Notes: generated by a model from the sequence alone, not told the origin. A DNA stretch of 64,000 nt from Paenibacillus sp. Soil766 (GCF_001428105.1 NZ_LMSJ01000004.1:52520-116519), one strand, 5' to 3'; positions 28,283 to 37,711 are shown, counted from the first letter of the stretch. Program-made: numbers and translations.

Positions 28283-29227
28283 CTAATACAGCACTCGCCA
28301 CAAGTAAAACGTGGCGTAAGCTTCCCAGCCCCGCCAGCCCTCGGCGAGCTGGCGGATCTCTTCGAGCGAGGGCTTGGCCTCGAGCCCAAGCACATGCTTC
28401 AGCGCGTTATGCAGGCCGACATCGGCCAACGGGAACGCCGCGGGGTTGCGCAGACAGCGCATCAGCACATAATTGGCCGTCCAGGGGCCGATGCCGCGAA
28501 TGCGCAGCAGCTCTTTTTCCATGGCAAGGAAATCGCTCATCGCAAGCAGTCCAGCCTTGGATAACGCGCCTTGCGCCATGAGATTGGCAACGCCAATGAG
28601 GTACTCCGCTTTTTTACCCGTGAATTGTAAAGCGGTTAGATCCTCTGTCGTGAGAGCAGCGATCCGCTCCGGTGTCGGGAAAGCCCAAAAGGTACGCCCT
28701 TCCCACTCCAGCGATGTGCCGAAGGTTTCGACGAGACGCCTTTTGAGCGTATAGGCAAAAGCCAAATTAATCTGCTGACCGATAATCCCCCAGCTCATCG
28801 CCTCAAACAAATCAGGAATCCCCATTAGGCGCAGCCCTCGGAATTCCTCCGTCACTTGCCGTAGAATGGGATCCTTCATCTCATATAATGACGTCAAATC
28901 CGTCCCCAAATCAAACCATTCCCACACATAGCGAGCGATATTTTCGCGGACCGTAGAAGTTAAACTAGCCCCAGTATAGTGGATAATTTGGATATGAAGC
29001 ACCACATCATCCTCACTGTGGACAGCGATAAGTGCGAGGTTATCCCCAATAAACAACAGCTTATAGATGCTAGAGTTATCCACAACGAATAGGCACTCAT
29101 TGGTTGAGCGGCTTAAATAGCCGATATTTTGCTCGTATCGAAAAGGTTCAGGCAGAGCAAGCGAGAGCGTGCTTGTTTGTTCGTGCCATTTTAGACTGGA
29201 TGGGTCAAAAGCTTGCAGGTGTGGCAT
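28283..29227 (-). CDS. alkA: DNA-3-methyladenine glycosylase II (AlkA)
   Basis: A 314-residue base-excision repair enzyme that removes 3-methyladenine and related alkylated purines. The helix-hairpin-helix/GPD core is visible: LLRIRGIGPWTANYVLMRCL followed by the catalytic aspartate in PLADVGL. The N-terminal part (about 1-110) is the AlkA_N-like beta domain. The frame starts at 29233, but the ATG at 29227 is seven bases after AAGGAG, whereas the first ATG is only one base away, so I chose 29227. It is divergent from adaA-adaB, as in B. subtilis, and so probably in the adaptive response. Confidence 0.9.
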   Translation of the reverse strand: MPHLQAFDPSSLKWHEQTSTLSLALPEPFRYEQNIGYLSRSTNECLFVVDNSSIYKLLFIGDNLALIAVHSEDDVVLHIQIIHYTGASLTSTVRENIARYVWEWFDLGTDLTSLYEMKDPILRQVTEEFRGLRLMGIPDLFEAMSWGIIGQQINLAFAYTLKRRLVETFGTSLEWEGRTFWAFPTPERIAALTTEDLTALQFTGKKAEYLIGVANLMAQGALSKAGLLAMSDFLAMEKELLRIRGIGPWTANYVLMRCLRNPAAFPLADVGLHNALKHVLGLEAKPSLEEIRQLAEGWRGWEAYATFYLWRVLY

Positions 29228-29313
29228 GGTCATTCTCCTTATCGGTAGGAAGTTGTTACTTGCATTATCGCCGATAGCGGCTTTTGTAATCTTGCTTTCT
29301 CATCTCGGAACCC

Positions 29314-29342
29314 TTACAACTACAAGCCTGTTTGGGTATACT
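29314..29342 (+). promoter_or_regulatory. SigA-type promoter of adaA-adaB
   Basis: TTACAA (29314-29319), 17 bp, TATACT (29337-29342), 38 bp before the adaA start. Methylated AdaA would be expected to bind just upstream and activate it. Confidence 0.6.
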
Positions 29343-29380
29343 GAGCTTATCAAAGGAACGCAAGGAGAGGGGCATCCGAT

Positions 29381-29923
29381 ATGCAGGAACGGTTTTGGCA
29401 AGCTATTGTGGCGAATGATGCGGCGTATGATGGGACGTTTTATTATGCAGTGGCGACGACAGGGATTTTCTGCCGGCCTTCCTGCAAATCGAGGCTTCCG
29501 AAGCGGGAGCATGTGCGTATTTTTCATCACAGCCAAGCAGCCATAGCGGAGAGCTTTCGTCCTTGCAAAAGGTGTCGGCCTGACGGCAACAGGCTTCCCG
29601 ATGAGACCTGGGTTGCGGAAATGAAGGCGCATATCGAAGAGCACTTCGCCGAACCACTGTCGTTAGCGACGCTTTCTGAGCATTTCTATGCGAGTACGTA
29701 TCATCTGCAAAGGACTTTTAAACGAGCAGCTGGCGTGACGCCTCTGATGTATATCCAAGAGGTCCGGCTTGCTGCAGCTAAAAAGCTTCTAATCACCACG
29801 GACATGCCCGTGCAGGTGATCGGGTCGCGGGTGGGGATGGCGAATGCTGCGCATTTTGCGACATTGTTTCAGAAGAAAACCGGGCTAACGCCGACAGAAT
29901 TCAGGCAACAGCCCATGCATTAA
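29381..29923 (+). CDS. adaA: AdaA: methylphosphotriester-DNA methyltransferase and activator
   Basis: A 180-residue bifunctional protein. The N-terminal zinc domain has Cys31, Cys35, Cys62 and Cys65 (FCRPSC and PCKRC), with Cys31 the methyl acceptor from DNA phosphotriesters. The C-terminal AraC-type domain (about 85-178) has AGVTPLMYIQEVRL and GMANAAHFATLFQKKTGLTP. Methylation converts it to an activator of the alkylation response. GGAGAGG precedes the ATG. It is followed after 30 bp by the alkyltransferase gene adaB. Confidence 0.93.
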   Translation: MQERFWQAIVANDAAYDGTFYYAVATTGIFCRPSCKSRLPKREHVRIFHHSQAAIAESFRPCKRCRPDGNRLPDETWVAEMKAHIEEHFAEPLSLATLSEHFYASTYHLQRTFKRAAGVTPLMYIQEVRLAAAKKLLITTDMPVQVIGSRVGMANAAHFATLFQKKTGLTPTEFRQQPMH

Positions 29924-29953
29924 CGATAACCGAGTTGAGAGGTTGGATGCAAT

Positions 29954-30517
29954 ATGGGGAGAGAAGTTACGGAAAGTAAGGCAAGGGATACGATCTACTG
30001 GGGTGCTGTTCGTTTGCAAGATCATAATTTCGTGATGGCGATAACGGATGTAGGTTTGGGTTACTTACAGTTTCAGAAAGATGACTCGAGAGATGGCGTT
30101 GATGTTGAATCGTGGCAAGCATTCACCCAATGGGCGAGAAAGCTTGTTCACCCGAGCGGATGGATTCAGCAGGAGGATAAGTTAAAGCCTTATATGCAGC
30201 AAGTGGATGAATATCTGCGTGGAGATCGGTCGATATTTTCACTCGCACTGGACTTACGGGGAACGTCGTTTCAACAGTCGGTGTGGAGAGCGTTGCACGA
30301 GATTGACCACGGTCAAACGGTAAGTTATTCACAGGTAGCCCAGTCGATAGATAAATCCAGTGCTGTGAGAGCGGTCGGCACCGCTATCGGCGCAAACCCT
30401 GTGCTTATTGTTGTACCTTGCCATCGGGTCGTAGGGAAGGATGGCGCTCTGACCGGTTATCGCGGGGGATTGGGGAATAAGGAGAAACTTTTGCAGTTAG
30501 AGCGACTAGGGAAGTAG
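29954..30517 (+). CDS. adaB: AdaB: methylated-DNA-protein-cysteine methyltransferase
   Basis: A 187-residue suicide repair protein that takes the methyl group from O6-methylguanine onto Cys156 in the signature VVPCHRVVG. The helix-turn-helix lead-in GTSFQQSVWRALHEIDHGQTVSYSQVA and the arginine finger region SSAVRAVGTAIGANP are intact. It is second in the adaA-adaB operon with a terminator beyond, as in B. subtilis. Confidence 0.94.
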   Translation: MGREVTESKARDTIYWGAVRLQDHNFVMAITDVGLGYLQFQKDDSRDGVDVESWQAFTQWARKLVHPSGWIQQEDKLKPYMQQVDEYLRGDRSIFSLALDLRGTSFQQSVWRALHEIDHGQTVSYSQVAQSIDKSSAVRAVGTAIGANPVLIVVPCHRVVGKDGALTGYRGGLGNKEKLLQLERLGK

Positions 30518-30526
30518 GCTTTGCGG

Positions 30527-30566
30527 GAGCAGCTTCATGTCACCGTTCAATGACATGAAGCTGCTC
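30527..30566 (+). terminator. Terminator of adaA-adaB
   Basis: A perfect 16-bp stem (30527-30542 with 30551-30566) with an 8-base loop, followed by TTATTCTT. It begins 10 bp after the adaB stop. The outer arms GAGCAG/CTGCTC resemble the hairpins at 40727 and 58838. Confidence 0.8.
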
Positions 30567-30711
30567 TTATTCTTCGTTATCGATAATATATTCACTCCCC
30601 AAGTATGCTCTCATGCATAGAATCTCAAATATGGATAAAGATATGAGGAAGGAAATGAATGGGAGTACGACGCTGGAATTATCATGAGTGTACTTACAGG
30701 GGGCGAATTGT

Positions 30712-32430
30712 GTGACCTTTTGGAGTTGGAATAAGCTACGGACAAAGCATACATCCCCAAGTCAGCAACCTCGGATGATACCGCTGAAGAATTCACCTGC
30801 TCATCAGATTATGGAAGCAAATAAAGAGGCGAGTGTCAGCACGCAGCTAGAAGCAACGATTACATTCGTGCAACAGATACTCGGTGAAAATGACGACTTC
30901 ATCATACGCCGGTTTTGCCTGTTTTCCGATAAACCAGCTGTCGTGATGTATTTCCCTGACTTGATTGATAAACAGTATTTGAACGATCATATTTTAAAGC
31001 CTTTGATGTTAACGTCCTCTCAAGATTATGCCCAAGCAGTAAGCCGCCCTATGAAAGATTTTCTTTTAAACGATACGCTTTATGCGTGTGAAGGAAGAAC
31101 GGAAACAGGGCTGAATGAAATTATTCAAACCATCGTAGAAGGGAACACTGTTCTTCTAGTTGATGGAGTTTCGGATGCGTTTATCTTCAGTACACGCCAT
31201 GTTGATAAGCGAGCGATCACGCAACCCGAAACGGAACAGGTGATCCGTGGTGCACGGGAAGGCTTTATTGAAATGTTGGGTACGAATTTGGCCCTGCTTC
31301 GCTACCGTCTCCCGACGCCGGATTTACGGATAAAAACGATTCGCATAGGACGTATCACGAAATCCAAAGTGGCTCTCTGCTACATAGATGGCATTGTGAA
31401 TCCTGCACTCGTAGAAGAGGTGTTCAGGCGTTTATCGTTGATTGATATCGATGGTATCATAGACGCGGGGTACCTGGAACAGTTTATCGAAGATAACCAT
31501 GTATCTCCGTTCCCGCAAATTCAAAACACCGAACGACCGGATAAAGCGGTCGCTAATCTTCTGGAAGGCAGAGTTATCCTGCTTGTAGACGGATCTCCGT
31601 TTGCGCTCATATTGCCTACGGTATTCAGTCAATTTTATCAAACGGTCGAAGACTACTCAGAAAGGTATCTCCTCGTCAGTTTCATACGATTATCACGCCT
31701 GGTAGCTCTGATTTTCTCACTGATTTTCCCATCGCTATATGTGGCCTTAATTTCGTTTAATCCGGAGCTGATCCCTACTGAATTTGCAGTAGCGGTAGCG
31801 GGGGGAAGAGCGGGAGTGCCTTTCCCTTCTGTCATAGAAGTTTTGATTATGGAGATATCCATGGAAGTACTAAGAGAAGCAACACTTCGGCTGCCACAGC
31901 AGGTTGGGGGAGCGCTCTCCATTGTTGGTGTGCTTGTCGTTGGACAGGCAGCGGTTGCGGCAGGATTTATCTCTCCAATTACGGTTGTTATCATCGCTTT
32001 GACGACGATCGGTTCCTTTGCCACACCGGCTTACAATGCGGCACTGGCTCTCAGACTATTGCGCTTTCCACTTGTGATTTTATCAGGCATATTCGGCTTA
32101 TATGGGGTGATGATCGGATTGATTCTGATCGCCAACCATATGCTTTCTTTAAGATCATTCGGTGTTCCTTACTTGAGCCCGCTAGTCCCAGGTAATTTTC
32201 AAGGGATGAAGGACACACTGGCACGGCTGCCGCTGTGGAGCATGCCCAAACGACCGACACTTTTACACACACTGAATGACACTCGTCTTGGAAAAATAAC
32301 GCAAGAAATGAGTGGAGAAGCGCCAAACAACACATTAGACCCTTTGAAAGTCGGAAATTCAAGGAGGAACGTAACCGATGGAGCATCCCCGCCAGATCAC
32401 AGTTATTCAAGCGGCGATCATACTGATTAG
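30712..32430 (+). CDS. GerA-family germination receptor A subunit (ger operon 2)
   Basis: A 572-residue A subunit, longer than the other three because of N- and C-terminal extensions. Family landmarks are IRGAREGFIEMLGTNLALLRYRLP, PFPQIQNTERPDKAVANLLEGR, ILLVDGSPFALILPTVF and about five C-terminal membrane helices. The frame opens at GTG 30688, but GTG 30712 follows AGGGGG at proper spacing. The polar C-terminal tail (about 535-572) runs 53 bp into the B gene. First gene of an A-B-C-D operon. Confidence 0.9.
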   Translation: MTFWSWNKLRTKHTSPSQQPRMIPLKNSPAHQIMEANKEASVSTQLEATITFVQQILGENDDFIIRRFCLFSDKPAVVMYFPDLIDKQYLNDHILKPLMLTSSQDYAQAVSRPMKDFLLNDTLYACEGRTETGLNEIIQTIVEGNTVLLVDGVSDAFIFSTRHVDKRAITQPETEQVIRGAREGFIEMLGTNLALLRYRLPTPDLRIKTIRIGRITKSKVALCYIDGIVNPALVEEVFRRLSLIDIDGIIDAGYLEQFIEDNHVSPFPQIQNTERPDKAVANLLEGRVILLVDGSPFALILPTVFSQFYQTVEDYSERYLLVSFIRLSRLVALIFSLIFPSLYVALISFNPELIPTEFAVAVAGGRAGVPFPSVIEVLIMEISMEVLREATLRLPQQVGGALSIVGVLVVGQAAVAAGFISPITVVIIALTTIGSFATPAYNAALALRLLRFPLVILSGIFGLYGVMIGLILIANHMLSLRSFGVPYLSPLVPGNFQGMKDTLARLPLWSMPKRPTLLHTLNDTRLGKITQEMSGEAPNNTLDPLKVGNSRRNVTDGASPPDHSYSSGDHTD

Positions 32431-33493
32431 TACAATCATTGGGGTGGGTGTATTAGCCCTATCGCTTTTTGCTGTCAGAGCTGCCGATTCCGGAGCGCCG
32501 CTTGTCACATTGCTAGGCTTTTTGATTGGTTTACTAGGACTTTGGCTCTTAACGAAGCTCGGTATGCGTTTTCCCGCGCAATCCATTATAGAATACAGCG
32601 AGGATTTGATTGGTAAATGGCCAGCGCGTGGATTTAGTGTTTTGATTATCGGTTTTTTTTGCTTGCTTACCGCACTGGCATCACGTGAATTTGGAGAGGT
32701 TGTTGTCACTTCCGTCTTAAGCAAAACCCCGCTAGAGGTGACGGTGATCGTCATGCTGCTGCTAGCGGCTGTTTCCTCTCGCGCAGATATAACGACCTTT
32801 ACGTATTTTCACCATTTTTATTTCCCTATCATCGTATTTCCGGCACTATTGATTGTCGTGCTCTCACTAAAAAATGCACACGTAATCAACCTTCTGCCCC
32901 TGTGGGGAAATGAACCAAGCGACATGTCAGGGGGGATCCTCACAATGGCAGCCTTATTTCAAGGCTCCTTTGTCATGACCATCGTCATTCCTGCGATGCG
33001 CAGGCCGGAGAAAGCCATGGTTGCTGGGTATATCGGTATGGTAATACCTGGTGCGTTATATACACTTATTGTGATTGCCACAGTAGGCGTATTCGGAGCA
33101 GAGGAAATTAAAAAATTAGTCTGGCCTACGCTGGAATTAGCCAAGACGACTTCACTGCCCGCCAACATCCTGGAGCGTTTAGATGGCGCATTTCTTGCGG
33201 TATGGGTTACTGCGGTGTTTACGACATTGTTGTCGACCTATTATTTAGCCATTTATTTTTCAAGCCAGCTGCTGCGCCTCCGAGACCATAAAATGTTCGC
33301 CTTCTTTCTTGTACCCTTTATCTATGTCATCGCGATGTTTTCCCAAAACCTACTGCAGCTGTATGAAATCATTCAAATTGTCGGGCGCTTAGGACTCGTA
33401 TTCACAGTTGCGTATCCATTTGTCTTATTTGTTGTAGCATTGATTCGTAAGAAAAAAAGTCGGGGGGATCAACTTGTGGCAAAATCTGATTAA
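32378..33493 (+). CDS. GerB-type germination receptor B subunit (ger operon 2)
   Basis: A 371-residue polytopic membrane protein of the GerB family with about ten helices. The ATG lies nine bases after AAGGAGGA, and the first 53 bp overlap the end of the A gene in another frame. The start sequence RQITVIQAAIILISTIIGVGVL has the GVGVL unwound-helix pattern of the transporter superfamily. With the A and C proteins it should build an inner-membrane receptor. It differs clearly from the B proteins of operons 1, 3 and 4, suggesting another germinant. Confidence 0.88.
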   Translation: MEHPRQITVIQAAIILISTIIGVGVLALSLFAVRAADSGAPLVTLLGFLIGLLGLWLLTKLGMRFPAQSIIEYSEDLIGKWPARGFSVLIIGFFCLLTALASREFGEVVVTSVLSKTPLEVTVIVMLLLAAVSSRADITTFTYFHHFYFPIIVFPALLIVVLSLKNAHVINLLPLWGNEPSDMSGGILTMAALFQGSFVMTIVIPAMRRPEKAMVAGYIGMVIPGALYTLIVIATVGVFGAEEIKKLVWPTLELAKTTSLPANILERLDGAFLAVWVTAVFTTLLSTYYLAIYFSSQLLRLRDHKMFAFFLVPFIYVIAMFSQNLLQLYEIIQIVGRLGLVFTVAYPFVLFVVALIRKKKSRGDQLVAKSD

Positions 33494-34691
33494 ACAGATT
33501 TTTGTTTTCGCGTTGGTGGCCCCTTTGCTTACAGGCTGCTGGGATCGTCTAGAAATCGAAGATCGAGCTGTCGTCCTAGCGATTGGTATTGATAAGGCGA
33601 AGCCGGGTGATGAGAAAGAAATCAGCAATACGACGCATATTCTGGGCCAGGATCCAGAGGCCAATAAGGTACTCATTCGTATCACTGTCCAAATTGCTGT
33701 TCCCGGCCGCATTCCCTTAGGTACAGGGAGCGGATCCGGCAGCCCTTCTGGGCAAAAACCGGTCTGGGTGCTGACCAGCGTCGGATATACCATTGATGAC
33801 GCTTTATTGAATCTTCAGCAGCAGCTCGCAGGTAAGTTGTTTTATGGCCATTTACGGGTCATTGTGCTTTCGGAAGCCATAGCCAAAAAAGGGATCGAGA
33901 ATGAAAACGACTTCTTTCGACGTCAACCTCAAGTCAGAAGAACCGTTTGGATGGTCGTATCCAAAGGAAATGCGGCTGACCTCATGAAAGCTACTCCGCA
34001 AATGGAGCGCGTTCCGACATTATATTTGCTCGCTACCTTGGAACATGCCAGAGAAATGGGCAGGCTGCCCAATATTTTCTTGGGTGTCTTTTTCAGTGCC
34101 AATTCTGCCAAGGGGCAGGAAGGAATGCTCCCTTATTTGGATTTAAAGAAGGAATCGAACATTGAACTTGCTGGGATGGCCTATTTTAGAAACGATAAAA
34201 TGGTCGGCTCGACAACAGCCTTGCAAATCGGTCATTATATGGCGATCAAAGAAATTAACCCAGGGGGGTATAGTGTTATTATGGAAATGCCGGGCACGAA
34301 AACGACGGCTATATTTAAATCTAAGCATCGGAAGTCGCAAATAACGACAACAATCAGAAATGGAAACGTGCATACCATCATAAAATGCCAAATTGAAGGG
34401 GACTTAACGGAGAAATCGAATGAGGAGGTGCTCATTTCAAAGGAAAATTTGAAAAAGTTGGAGGAGAAAATACAAGGAGATGCTAATGTTGGATTTAGAA
34501 AACTAATCCAGCAGACTCAGAAGGATGGCAGTGATATTTTCGGCTTCGGTGAATATGTGCGCGCGACGCAGCCAACCTACTGGAACAGGGAAGTCAAACC
34601 CAATGAAAGATGGGAAGATCAATATAAAGAAATGTCCGTCGATGTCAAGGTGCAGGTAAAGATTAGACGAATTGGGACGAAAACCAACTAG
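33474..34691 (+). CDS. Ger(x)C-family germination lipoprotein (ger operon 2)
   Basis: A 405-residue C subunit. Signal peptide with lipobox LLTGC, Cys22, followed by WDRLEIEDRAVVLAIGID as usual. A Gly/Ser/Pro insertion (about 83-98) in the first domain is absent from the other three C proteins. Translation appears to begin at TTG 33474, with GGGGGG about seven bases upstream; the gene overlaps the B gene by 20 bp, so it is probably translationally coupled. Confidence 0.87.
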   Translation: MWQNLIKQIFVFALVAPLLTGCWDRLEIEDRAVVLAIGIDKAKPGDEKEISNTTHILGQDPEANKVLIRITVQIAVPGRIPLGTGSGSGSPSGQKPVWVLTSVGYTIDDALLNLQQQLAGKLFYGHLRVIVLSEAIAKKGIENENDFFRRQPQVRRTVWMVVSKGNAADLMKATPQMERVPTLYLLATLEHAREMGRLPNIFLGVFFSANSAKGQEGMLPYLDLKKESNIELAGMAYFRNDKMVGSTTALQIGHYMAIKEINPGGYSVIMEMPGTKTTAIFKSKHRKSQITTTIRNGNVHTIIKCQIEGDLTEKSNEEVLISKENLKKLEEKIQGDANVGFRKLIQQTQKDGSDIFGFGEYVRATQPTYWNREVKPNERWEDQYKEMSVDVKVQVKIRRIGTKTN

Positions 34692-34706
34692 GGAAGGATT
34701 CGGCCA

Positions 34707-34907
34707 ATGATTACCTTTAACAATTACACGGTTTTGCTGCTGTTAATCTCTGGGTTGCTCATTTTAGTTTTCGATGTGAAAATTTATACAAAGGCTAGTA
34801 TGCTGAGAGAGAAGAAGGGGGCGTTATTTGCAGGTTGGTTCAATATCTCTTTGGGCGTTCTTTCATTCTTTAGCTATCTGGCCTATGAGAAATGGTTTTG
34901 GAAATAA
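34707..34907 (+). CDS. Small two-helix membrane protein of ger operon 2 (D-subunit-like)
   Basis: A 66-residue protein with helices at about 8-27 and 42-60 separated by a charged loop MLREKKG. GGAAGG precedes the ATG and it lies 15 bp after the C gene. Size and topology match the D proteins of GerA-type operons, and small proteins of this kind recur in ger clusters of Clostridium and Paenibacillus. Sequence similarity to the proteins at 7818 and 41981 is low by eye. Confidence 0.65.
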   Translation: MITFNNYTVLLLLISGLLILVFDVKIYTKASMLREKKGALFAGWFNISLGVLSFFSYLAYEKWFWK

Positions 34908-34921
34908 AAGGGGGTGCACCC

Positions 34922-35737
34922 ATGGCCAATGTACAGCGCAAGCAATCGAAGTCCCTGCTGACCAAAGCGAGCGGGTTCCTCGATGGTTATTCGCATACGT
35001 TAAATCCGTACACCGGCTGCGCCTTCTCATGCTCTTACTGCTATGTGCGGCAAATGCCGGTGGCGTTGTTCCGCAATGAACCCTGGGGCAGTTGGGTCGA
35101 CGTGAAGGAGAACGCGCCCGCTCTCCTCGCCAAGGAGCTGGCGAGGGCCAAAAGTAAAGGGCCCGTCACGATCTTCTTCTCATCGGCGACGGACCCGTAT
35201 CAGCCGATCGAATACAAGGAGCGGCTCACCCGCGCGCTCCTCGAGGTGATGTCCGAGCAGCAGCCGGACTTCTTGTTCGTGCAAACCCGCAGCCCGCTCG
35301 TGAAACGGGATGCGGACCTGCTTCAGCTGCTCGGCGACCGCGTCCGAGTCAGCATGACGGTGGAGACGGACCGCGAGGACATCCGCCGCGCGTTCACCCC
35401 GTCCGCGCCACCGATAGCGGCGCGGCTGGAAGCACTCCGCGAGCTCGCCGCGCGCGGAGTCCCGGTGCAGGCCACGATAGCGCCAGTGCTGCCATGCTCG
35501 GACGGCTTCGCCGAGCAGCTGGCCGGCATCGTGGATCGGGTGTGCATCGACGATTACTTCATGGGCGATGGCAGTGGGGGAGGACGCACGGGGCGCAACG
35601 GTGTGCGTGCGATCTATGACGCGCTGGAGTTGACCGACTGGTACAGTCGGGATGCGTATCGGCGCGTGCACGAACAGCTCCAGCGGCAATTTCCGCAGGA
35701 GCGTGTCTTTGTCTCTCAGGCGGGATTCCTCCCCTGA
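34922..35737 (+). CDS. SPL-family radical SAM protein
   Basis: A 271-residue radical SAM enzyme related to spore photoproduct lyase (Rv2578c-like subgroup). The iron-sulfur cluster motif CxxxCxxC reads GCAFSCSYCYV near residue 39, and later motifs include FFSSATDPYQPIE and VSMTVETD. It is shorter than true spore photoproduct lyase, so repair of spore photoproduct is not proven. AAGGGGGTG precedes the ATG at 34922. It begins 14 bp after ger operon 2 and may be cotranscribed. The gene is markedly richer in G+C than its neighbours, especially 35100-35640. Confidence 0.85.
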   Translation: MANVQRKQSKSLLTKASGFLDGYSHTLNPYTGCAFSCSYCYVRQMPVALFRNEPWGSWVDVKENAPALLAKELARAKSKGPVTIFFSSATDPYQPIEYKERLTRALLEVMSEQQPDFLFVQTRSPLVKRDADLLQLLGDRVRVSMTVETDREDIRRAFTPSAPPIAARLEALRELAARGVPVQATIAPVLPCSDGFAEQLAGIVDRVCIDDYFMGDGSGGGRTGRNGVRAIYDALELTDWYSRDAYRRVHEQLQRQFPQERVFVSQAGFLP

Positions 35738-35751
35738 TTGTCCGCCGATCT

Positions 35752-36708
35752 TCACTCTGTTTGTACCCCGACTGGTTGCTCATCATGAACGTCAGTATGA
35801 TCTCTGAGCCGCTGCTTGAATTCCTTAGGCGAGCATTGATTGTAACGCTTGAATAGTTTGTAGAACTGAGCCATGTTCTGAATACCGGCTTCATAGCTAA
35901 TTTCCATAATACTGAGATCACCTGTGAGCAGGAGGCGCTCGGCTTTTTTGATACGTTTATAATTCACATAATCAATAAAGGATAGTCCCATCACTTTTTT
36001 AAAATACTTAATAAAGTAATGATAACTCAGATTCAGAATGCGGCACATATCTTCGACCGTAATTCGTTCTGTCAAATGCTCGTCGATATAATCCAGCGCA
36101 GGACGCAAACGTGAGATGCCTGAATCCTCGGTCAGACCAGCAAGATCACGTTTATCATTGCGCAGAAGAAGCAACAGGAGGTGCTTAATGGCAGCAACAA
36201 TGGCTAGCTCATAACCGATGGTACGAGTTTGTGACTCATCATGAATGTGCCGGATGAGCTGGTAAGCGCTGGCTCTAACCGACCTATTTGAACGAAAAAG
36301 TTCATTAAACGGCTCGAGGGAATGCGTCAGCTCCGAAAATAAATGCAAATAAGCGAGTGTGCTCAGATCGAAATGCTGCGTTAGATCGATTTGAAATACA
36401 ATTTGGTGCAAGGGCTCTTCAGAGTATTTATGTGTGCGATGGGGCTGCGAGGAACCAAGCAACATGACATCTCCGGCGTCCATTACGGTATAGGTATCCT
36501 TCGTTTGGATAGCGAGTTGACCCTGGGTTACGACCAGAAACTCAACCTGCTTATGCCAATGCCATGTCCAAGGGTCGGGCAAGCCATAGTGGGGGTAATC
36601 ATGCTTGATTTCCCATATTTTTAAGAAAAGAAGCGGGTTCTGGTACACGACTTCTTCATTTCTAATTTCAGTTAAGTTAGTAGGACTAAGAGTAGGGTTC
36701 ATAGGCAT
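35752..36708 (-). CDS. AraC-family regulator with cupin sensor domain
   Basis: A 318-residue regulator: cupin-like N-terminal domain about 25-150 (HWHKQVEFLVVTQGQLAI, AGDVMLLGSSQPH) that usually binds a sugar, and an AraC DNA-binding domain about 215-315 (LSYHYFIKYFKKVMGLSF; QFYKLFKRYNQCSPKEF). GTGAGGT lies five bases before the ATG at 36708; the frame extends to 36732 without a better site. It is divergent from the ThuA-like gene, its likely target. Confidence 0.87.
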   Translation of the reverse strand: MPMNPTLSPTNLTEIRNEEVVYQNPLLFLKIWEIKHDYPHYGLPDPWTWHWHKQVEFLVVTQGQLAIQTKDTYTVMDAGDVMLLGSSQPHRTHKYSEEPLHQIVFQIDLTQHFDLSTLAYLHLFSELTHSLEPFNELFRSNRSVRASAYQLIRHIHDESQTRTIGYELAIVAAIKHLLLLLLRNDKRDLAGLTEDSGISRLRPALDYIDEHLTERITVEDMCRILNLSYHYFIKYFKKVMGLSFIDYVNYKRIKKAERLLLTGDLSIMEISYEAGIQNMAQFYKLFKRYNQCSPKEFKQRLRDHTDVHDEQPVGVQTE

Positions 36709-36884
36709 GGAATACCTCACTAAGCTGGACATTTTCGAATAAGGTTTAGTCCCAATAAGTATAACATCGCGAGACAGCAGATGACACTATTGAATAAGAA
36801 ATAGGCATAATTCTGCCTTTCCTTGACGCTTGGGAAAACCTATACTCAGAAGTAAGAATGAATACGCTATCGTGGAGGCATGAA

Positions 36885-37625
36885 ATGATGAGTAAACCAT
36901 TAAATGTAACCGTTTGGAACGAATTTCGTCATGAAAAAGAAAGTGAAATCGTCCGCGCTGCCTACCCTGATGGCATACATACAGCCATTGGTGAGGGCCT
37001 TAGCGGGTCTGTCCAAGTCACATATGCAACATTAGACGATCCTGAGCATGGGTTGACGGAAGAGGTTTTGAACAATACGGACGTATTGATTTGGTGGGGG
37101 CACAAAGCACACGGTGAAGTACAAGACGACATCGTAGCTCGTGTTCAAAAGCGTGTATGGGCAGGCATGGGCCTAATTGTCTTGCATTCCGGTCACTTCT
37201 CCAAAGTGTTCAAAACGCTTATGGGCACTTCCTGTGATCTCAAATGGCGCGAAGCTGACGAGAAAGAACGTCTATGGGTCGTTGCACCTGGTCATCCAAT
37301 CGTGGAAGGCATTGGCGAGTACATTGATCTTGAGGCAGAGGAAATGTATGGGGAGCATTTTGACATCCCACAACCTGATGAGCTTATCATGGTTTCCTGG
37401 TTCGAAGGCGGCGAAGTGTTCCGTAGCGGCTGTACGTTCCATCGTGGGAACGGGAAGATTTTCTACTTCCGTCCAGGTCATGAAACATACCGTACGTACT
37501 ACAATGAGCAAATCCGCCGCGTGATCTCCAATGCAGTTCATTGGGCTGCCCCATCGACACGTGAGTATCCGAAATACGGTAACCACAAGCCATTGGAAGA
37601 GATTAAAGCGAAGGTTAAAGCGTAA
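36885..37625 (+). CDS. ThuA-like protein (trehalose utilisation family)
   Basis: A 246-residue protein with the class I amidotransferase-like fold of the ThuA family. Visible are [11 protein letters not shown] at the start, [12 protein letters not shown], the [10 protein letters not shown] nucleophile-elbow region (Ser in place of Cys) and [14 protein letters not shown]. In rhizobia ThuA acts on trehalose-type disaccharides; the reaction here is not certain. GGAGG lies six bases before the ATG at 36885. The promoter has a good TATACT (36841-36846) but a poor -35 (TTTCCT), fitting activation by the divergent AraC protein. Confidence 0.85.
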   Translation: MMSKPLNVTVWNEFRHEKESEIVRAAYPDGIHTAIGEGLSGSVQVTYATLDDPEHGLTEEVLNNTDVLIWWGHKAHGEVQDDIVARVQKRVWAGMGLIVLHSGHFSKVFKTLMGTSCDLKWREADEKERLWVVAPGHPIVEGIGEYIDLEAEEMYGEHFDIPQPDELIMVSWFEGGEVFRSGCTFHRGNGKIFYFRPGHETYRTYYNEQIRRVISNAVHWAAPSTREYPKYGNHKPLEEIKAKVKA

Positions 37626-37640
37626 ATCATCGTATAGCAG

Positions 37641-37678
37641 AGAGCATACCTCCTATTAAATGGGGGTATGCTCTTTTT
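37641..37678 (+). terminator. Terminator of the ThuA-like gene
   Basis: AGAGCATACCTCC (37641-37653) pairs with GGGGGTATGCTCT (37662-37674, one G-U), followed by TTTT. It begins 15 bp past the stop codon. Confidence 0.88.
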
Positions 37679-37711
37679 CAACGCGTCAGACTCCTGAGGC
37701 CATGCAAATAA

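Noticed and set aside
28181..28581. Two plus-strand frames opposite the alkA 3' end
   Set aside because: They arise from high G+C, have no ribosome binding site and no family resemblance, and lie over a well-supported gene.
35180..35755. A 191-codon minus-strand frame
   Set aside because: It is a shadow of the GC-rich radical SAM gene; its Arg/His-rich translation resembles no protein.
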